From positions 1 through 63,826 of the forward strand of contig NZ_OMPC01000005.1 of the NCBI RefSeq assembly GCF_900312675.1: a DNA stretch of 63,826 nucleotides, given 5' to 3'. The notes beneath the pieces are model-generated. The model was not told where the DNA came from and made no database searches. It worked only from the letters and a program-made list of their open reading frames with translations. How positions within the stretch are numbered: the stretch's first letter is position 1; the number at the start of each line of letters is the position of its first letter. This document shows positions 60,931 through 63,826 of the stretch, one piece after another. A program made the translations under genes and the position numbers. The stretch is from Aliivibrio sp. EL58. GTDB taxonomy: Bacteria; Pseudomonadota; Gammaproteobacteria; Enterobacterales; Vibrionaceae.

Positions 60931-61587
60931 TTAAAACAATTTAAGTTTAGCATCTACAACAACACCAACTATTTTACAGTTTCCATTAACAGGAAGAATA
61001 GGGAAGTCATTATTTAATGGTTTTAGAAAGCGTCGACCACTGTCGATAACTAACTTTTTAAATGTAGCCTCGTTAACATCATCTAACTTAGCAACTACAA
61101 GCTTTCCGTTCTCAGCTTCTACACTAGGATCAATTAGAATCATTGTATCTGGTGGAAAGCTCACACCATTAGCAGACATCATTGATTCACCTTCAACTTT
61201 TAGCCAGAAACTACAATCACTTACACGCTCAGTAGTTTCAATAAAAGTATCTATTTCATCAATGGTATAAGGCTCGCACGCTTCTTTCCACATACCAGCC
61301 TGAACAGAACTAATTACAGGATAGCTTGCTTTTGAAGATGGTGGGGTCACTTTAATTGCAGATGTATTTGCTAATTCAGATGAATCAAACAGTATTTGAT
61401 AAGGAGCAATATTTAAATGTTCTGCTAAAGCTTCAGCATCATCTAAGTTTATGCTTCTTACTCCTGCCTCATAGTTACCCACACGCGAAGCTCCCCAACC
61501 GCATAACTCGGCTAAGGTTTTTTGGCTAATGCCTTTAATTTCACGGAAATGCTTTAAGCGTTTTCCGACTTCTTGTTTTTTATTCAT
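60931..61587 (-). CDS. cI: CI-like prophage repressor, S24 peptidase family
   Basis: The 218-residue repressor has an N-terminal HTH (KHFREIKGISQKTLAELCGW) and a C-terminal S24 domain with the nucleophile in GESM and the lysine in VAKLDD. The self-cleavage site is probably the Ala-Gly in SVQAGMW. SOS-activated RecA would trigger cleavage and induction. It should bind the five ACAC-N5-GTGT operators in this window. The -10 of pRM is so close to the ATG that the mRNA may be leaderless. Confidence 0.92.
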   Translation of the reverse strand: MNKKQEVGKRLKHFREIKGISQKTLAELCGWGASRVGNYEAGVRSINLDDAEALAEHLNIAPYQILFDSSELANTSAIKVTPPSSKASYPVISSVQAGMWKEACEPYTIDEIDTFIETTERVSDCSFWLKVEGESMMSANGVSFPPDTMILIDPSVEAENGKLVVAKLDDVNEATFKKLVIDSGRRFLKPLNNDFPILPVNGNCKIVGVVVDAKLKLF

Positions 61588-61593
61588 ATTATT

Positions 61594-61664
61594 AAATTAA
61601 CACGTTCCGTGTAGAGAGTAAGCACACTTTTTGTGTTTACGGTTAGACACAAAGTGTGTATATT
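61594..61664. promoter_or_regulatory. cI-cro operator region with pRM and pR
   Basis: Three 13-bp palindromes ACACGTTCCGTGT (61600-61612), ACACTTTTTGTGT (61624-61636) and ACACAAAGTGTGT (61647-61659) are spaced 23-24 bp centre to centre. pR on plus is TTTACG (61636-61641), 17 bp, TATATT (61659-61664). pRM on minus is a weak TTACTC with TAATTT (61594-61599). Confidence 0.82.
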
Positions 61665-61681
61665 GCTTTCAGGAGGTATAC

Positions 61682-61906
61682 ATGAACAAAATTTCTGAAC
61701 ATAGGAATAAGGCCAATTATAGCCAAGCTGCTTTCTCAAGGTTGATCGGTGTAACCACATCAACCATCGGAAATTACGAACAAGAAATTCGTACACCGCC
61801 ATTAGTTACGTGTTGGAAAATTATCAATGCATTTAGATGTATCGGTGTTGAATGTTCTTTTGAAGATATTTTTCCAAATTCATCAACTGATGAACTTAAA
61901 GAATAG
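61682..61906 (+). CDS. cro: Cro-like repressor
   Basis: A 74-residue HTH protein (ISEHRNKANYSQAAFSRLIG, then VTTSTIGNYEQEIRTP), divergent from cI. ATG 61682 follows a strong AGGAGGT. The open frame extends upstream to 61631 across the operators, which is not a real start. It would favour lytic growth by blocking pRM. Confidence 0.88.
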   Translation: MNKISEHRNKANYSQAAFSRLIGVTTSTIGNYEQEIRTPPLVTCWKIINAFRCIGVECSFEDIFPNSSTDELKE

Positions 61907-61971
61907 CAGTGATTTTGAATATTTGGTGAGTAAGAACACTCTGGATAAATAACCAGTATTAAGGACAAACC

Positions 61972-62517
61972 ATGATAACCAGTTTAAAAGGCGTTATGCG
62001 TAACGCCATAGAAGGGTGGCGATGCGAAGTAAGCAAAGAGTTTATTGCTCAGAAAGTCGCAAGCGCATATTTCAAAATGGGCTTACCGCAAGAAGTCGAT
62101 GCACAACGTAAAGAGCTGCTGAAAGTTCCTGGTGCGGATGACAAGAACAACACTCAAAACTTCTTTCGCTACAACGAACGAAGCAGTGTTGAAGCCAAAG
62201 CAACCATTATGGATTTATTGCCAGCCATTATCAGCGTCATGCCAGTGGATAGGGCGTGTACTGCATTAAACCAATTTTTAAATCCACTTGGGTTCTCTGT
62301 TGCTGCCATTGGATCAAATCAAACTCAAATGAAACGAGATCAGCTATTGGCCCAATTTAGTAAAGAATCGGGTGAGGCACTCCGTTTTGTACTTCTGTTA
62401 AGTGAAAACGCAAGCATTGACCAGCTTCGCGCCGCTTTCAAAGAAGTTCAAGAAAGTGAACTCGCTCATGAGCCAATTTTAAATTATCTACAAACTTTAA
62501 TTTCTAATAAGAAATAA
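61972..62517 (+). CDS. YdaT/CII-like phage regulatory protein
   Basis: The 181-residue protein resembles YdaT of the Rac prophage and CII-region proteins. It has MRNAIEGWRCE with AQKVASAYFKMGLPQE at the N terminus, NTQNFFRYNERSSVEAKATI, then LLPAIISVMPVDRACTALN. It sits in the cII position after cro. Probably a DNA-binding regulator of early transcription. Confidence 0.7.
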   Translation: MITSLKGVMRNAIEGWRCEVSKEFIAQKVASAYFKMGLPQEVDAQRKELLKVPGADDKNNTQNFFRYNERSSVEAKATIMDLLPAIISVMPVDRACTALNQFLNPLGFSVAAIGSNQTQMKRDQLLAQFSKESGEALRFVLLLSENASIDQLRAAFKEVQESELAHEPILNYLQTLISNKK

Positions 62518-62529
62518 GGACTTTGTGCA

Positions 62530-62661
62530 ATGAGTCTTTCATATCAAAACATCCACGGCCAAATGCAGTGGATAGCAAGTAATCGTTTTATGCGTTGCGT
62601 TGTGACCAAATGCGAAGCTGAAGCTATTTTTAACCAGATGAAACAAAGGGCTAATCAATGA
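62530..62661 (+). CDS. Small prophage protein, 43 residues
   Basis: ATG 62530 begins MSLSYQNIHGQMQWIASNRF. Its TGA overlaps the ATG of the replication gene (ATGA, 62658-62661), which supports translation. Family unknown. Confidence 0.6.
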   Translation: MSLSYQNIHGQMQWIASNRFMRCVVTKCEAEAIFNQMKQRANQ

Positions 62662-63365
62662 GTATGATCTTAATGGCAAAGGCCATGAGCATTAAAGTGG
62701 GGAATCCTACTCGTAAGCTTGTTTTACTTAAATTGGCCGATAACGCGAACGATAACGGTAAATGCTGGCCATCGTATGATCACATTGCTGAGATGTGTGA
62801 AATCGACCGTCGAACTGCCATGCGTCACATCAAAGCATTATCTGAATCTGGCTTAGTAACTCTGACTTATCGTAAGGGTGAAAAGGGTAATTCTAGCAAC
62901 ATTTATCACCTTCATTTAGATGGTGACAAATTGTCACCCCCTAGTGACACACGATCACCAAGGGTAGTGTCAGAGGATCACCAACCTAGTGATCCTGTGT
63001 CACCCAGAACCAGTCATAGAACCAGTCAATTAGAACCAGTAAAAAATATAAAAAAATCTTTGGTCGAAAATTCTGAAATTCCTGAAGAGTTAAATCTGGT
63101 TGCATGGCAGCAGTGGCTTGAGTATCGAGCAACCATCAAGAAGAAATACAAAACCCAACGTGGTGAGCTTACTGGCATCGCTAAGCTGCTTGAATTATCT
63201 CGCAACGATAAAAAACTACAGCAACGAATTATCGATCAATCCATCGACAACGAATGGCAAGGGTTGTTTGAACTCAAGACGAACACAGCAAGCCGCATGA
63301 ACGAGATTGCGGAATATTCACCAGAGCTTGATGCGTCGCAGTTTGCCGCTCCCAAAGGTTACTAA
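62658..63365 (+). CDS. Phage replication initiator with helix-turn-helix
   Basis: The 235-residue protein has an N-terminal winged helix (WPSYDHIAEMCEIDRRTAMR, about 35-60). A variable linker follows, and then a C-terminal DnaT-like or O-protein-like domain (WLEYRATIKKKYKTQRGELT). It is followed by a DnaC-like loader gene, the usual partner. The origin of such phages is often inside this gene; the repeated gatcacc/gtgtcac units around 62925-63005 are a candidate iteron cluster. Confidence 0.8.
   Translation: MSMILMAKAMSIKVGNPTRKLVLLKLADNANDNGKCWPSYDHIAEMCEIDRRTAMRHIKALSESGLVTLTYRKGEKGNSSNIYHLHLDGDKLSPPSDTRSPRVVSEDHQPSDPVSPRTSHRTSQLEPVKNIKKSLVENSEIPEELNLVAWQQWLEYRATIKKKYKTQRGELTGIAKLLELSRNDKKLQQRIIDQSIDNEWQGLFELKTNTASRMNEIAEYSPELDASQFAAPKGY
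62922..63006 (+). repeat. Candidate phage origin iterons inside the replication gene
   Basis: Short repeats with GTGAC/GTCAC or GTGATC/GATCAC recur about eight times in roughly 85 bp (ggtgacaaattgtcaccc, tagtgacacacgatcacc, gatcaccaacctagtgatc, gtgtcaccc). They lie in the low-complexity linker of the initiator gene, where lambda has its origin. Confidence 0.55.
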
Positions 63366-63374
63366 GGAATTATC

Positions 63375-63826
63375 ATGAATTTAATGGCTAGATTACAACA
63401 AATCGTTCCAGCGCATATTGTTCCCCACACACCAGAACGCATGGCACAAATTGCGAAGGAGTGCGAGCAGAGCGCATCAGACAAAGCGCGTGACAACTAC
63501 CGAACAAGCCAAGTGCAATCCATCTTTGGACGTAGCGGTATCAAGAAACGTCACCTAAATTGCAGCTTTGAAAATTACATCACTGAGAACCAAGGCCAAC
63601 GCCAAGCGTATAACCAAGCCAAAAACTGGCTAGTGAATTACCGCAAGGGCGCAACAAGCAGTTTTGTTTTCTCTGGTACACCAGGCACAGGTAAAAATCA
63701 TTTGGCGTGTGCTATTGCGAACCGATTGATGGCACGTAAAACCTCTGTGCTTGTGATCACCGTAGCGGATTTGATGCTTAAAATTCGTGACAAGTACAAA
63801 CCAAACTCAACCACGACTGAAGCGCA
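63375..63826 (+). CDS. DnaC-like helicase loader, partial (runs off the edge)
   Basis: The visible 150 residues include a conserved CSFENYITENQGQRQAYNQA segment and the Walker A loop SGTPGTGKNHLACAIANRL, matching DnaC/IstB-type AAA+ loaders. ATG 63375 follows AAGGAAT. It would bring the host replicative helicase DnaB to the phage origin together with the initiator gene upstream. Confidence 0.88.
   Translation, partial: MNLMARLQQIVPAHIVPHTPERMAQIAKECEQSASDKARDNYRTSQVQSIFGRSGIKKRHLNCSFENYITENQGQRQAYNQAKNWLVNYRKGATSSFVFSGTPGTGKNHLACAIANRLMARKTSVLVITVADLMLKIRDKYKPNSTTTEA

Larger units (their letters stand above)
52470..63826. mobile_element. Lambda-type prophage, left part (continues off the right edge)
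   Basis: The order is att junction in phnA, cargo genes, int and xis (leftward), early leftward genes, pL with operators, two cI-linked genes, cI, operators, cro, a CII/YdaT-like gene, replication genes. This is lambdoid order. The right end with structural genes and the second att is outside the window. Confidence 0.88.

Overview
The window is from the chromosome of a marine gamma-proteobacterium, most likely an Aliivibrio (A. fischeri/logei/salmonicida group). The composition is AT-rich, the core genes (pntAB, nadE, cti, yeeX/DUF496, yceH, hlyU-type, DUF3297) are Vibrionaceae-like, and the left end is a sedentary chromosomal integron. This placement is inference from gene content and style, not a database match.

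Region 1 (1-19059) is the distal part of a superintegron. About 22 nearly identical attC sites of 117-127 bp separate small gene cassettes. The integrase gene and attI are outside the window, to the left. Cargo includes four GNAT acetyltransferases, a GIY-YIG nuclease, a DUF2971 protein, a helicase-Shedu fusion (predicted anti-phage nuclease), a MerR regulator with its target quinone reductase, a LysE-type exporter, membrane proteins, a Fic toxin with its antitoxin, and three cassettes without a forward gene that belong to one sequence family. Three cassettes carry genes on the opposite strand with their own promoters: a frameshifted ribB, a RelBE-type pair, and two small Cys-containing proteins behind a CueR-like promoter. 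An IS110-family element (15249-16428) is inserted in an attC site. Its upstream noncoding end folds like a bridge RNA, and the target loop spells both halves of the attC sequence it sits in. A decayed relative lies in the last attC (18868-19025).

Region 2 (19248-52046) is ordinary core chromosome: a YjiH-type transporter, an ABC-class ATPase, an FAD oxidoreductase, a PilZ protein, fatty-acid cis/trans isomerase, an OFA-family MFS transporter, a REC-CheC/PAS pair, bactofilin, YceH, NAD synthesis genes (nadE and a nadD-like gene, divergent), an acyltransferase, regulators, a cold-shock protein, a TetR-TolC-HlyD-ABC2-ABC2 efflux cluster without an ATPase gene, an HlyU-type protein, pntAB and an orphan tyrosine recombinase. 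Most units end in clear intrinsic terminators.

Region 3 (about 52470-63826, running off the right edge) is a lambda-type prophage integrated in a phnA/yjdM-like gene, of which only the 3' part is present. Between the attachment site and the integrase is a cargo block: two overlapping genes for glycine-zipper proteins, then a bacterial voltage-gated cation channel. The leftward early operon (85-aa protein to xis-int) starts at a consensus pL with two 13-bp operators. The cI-cro region has three more copies of the same operator. Two genes (a DUF4365 protein and a 376-aa protein) follow cI in the position of lambda rexAB and are candidates for superinfection exclusion. Rightwards lie cro, a YdaT/CII-like gene, a replication initiator and a partial DnaC-like loader.
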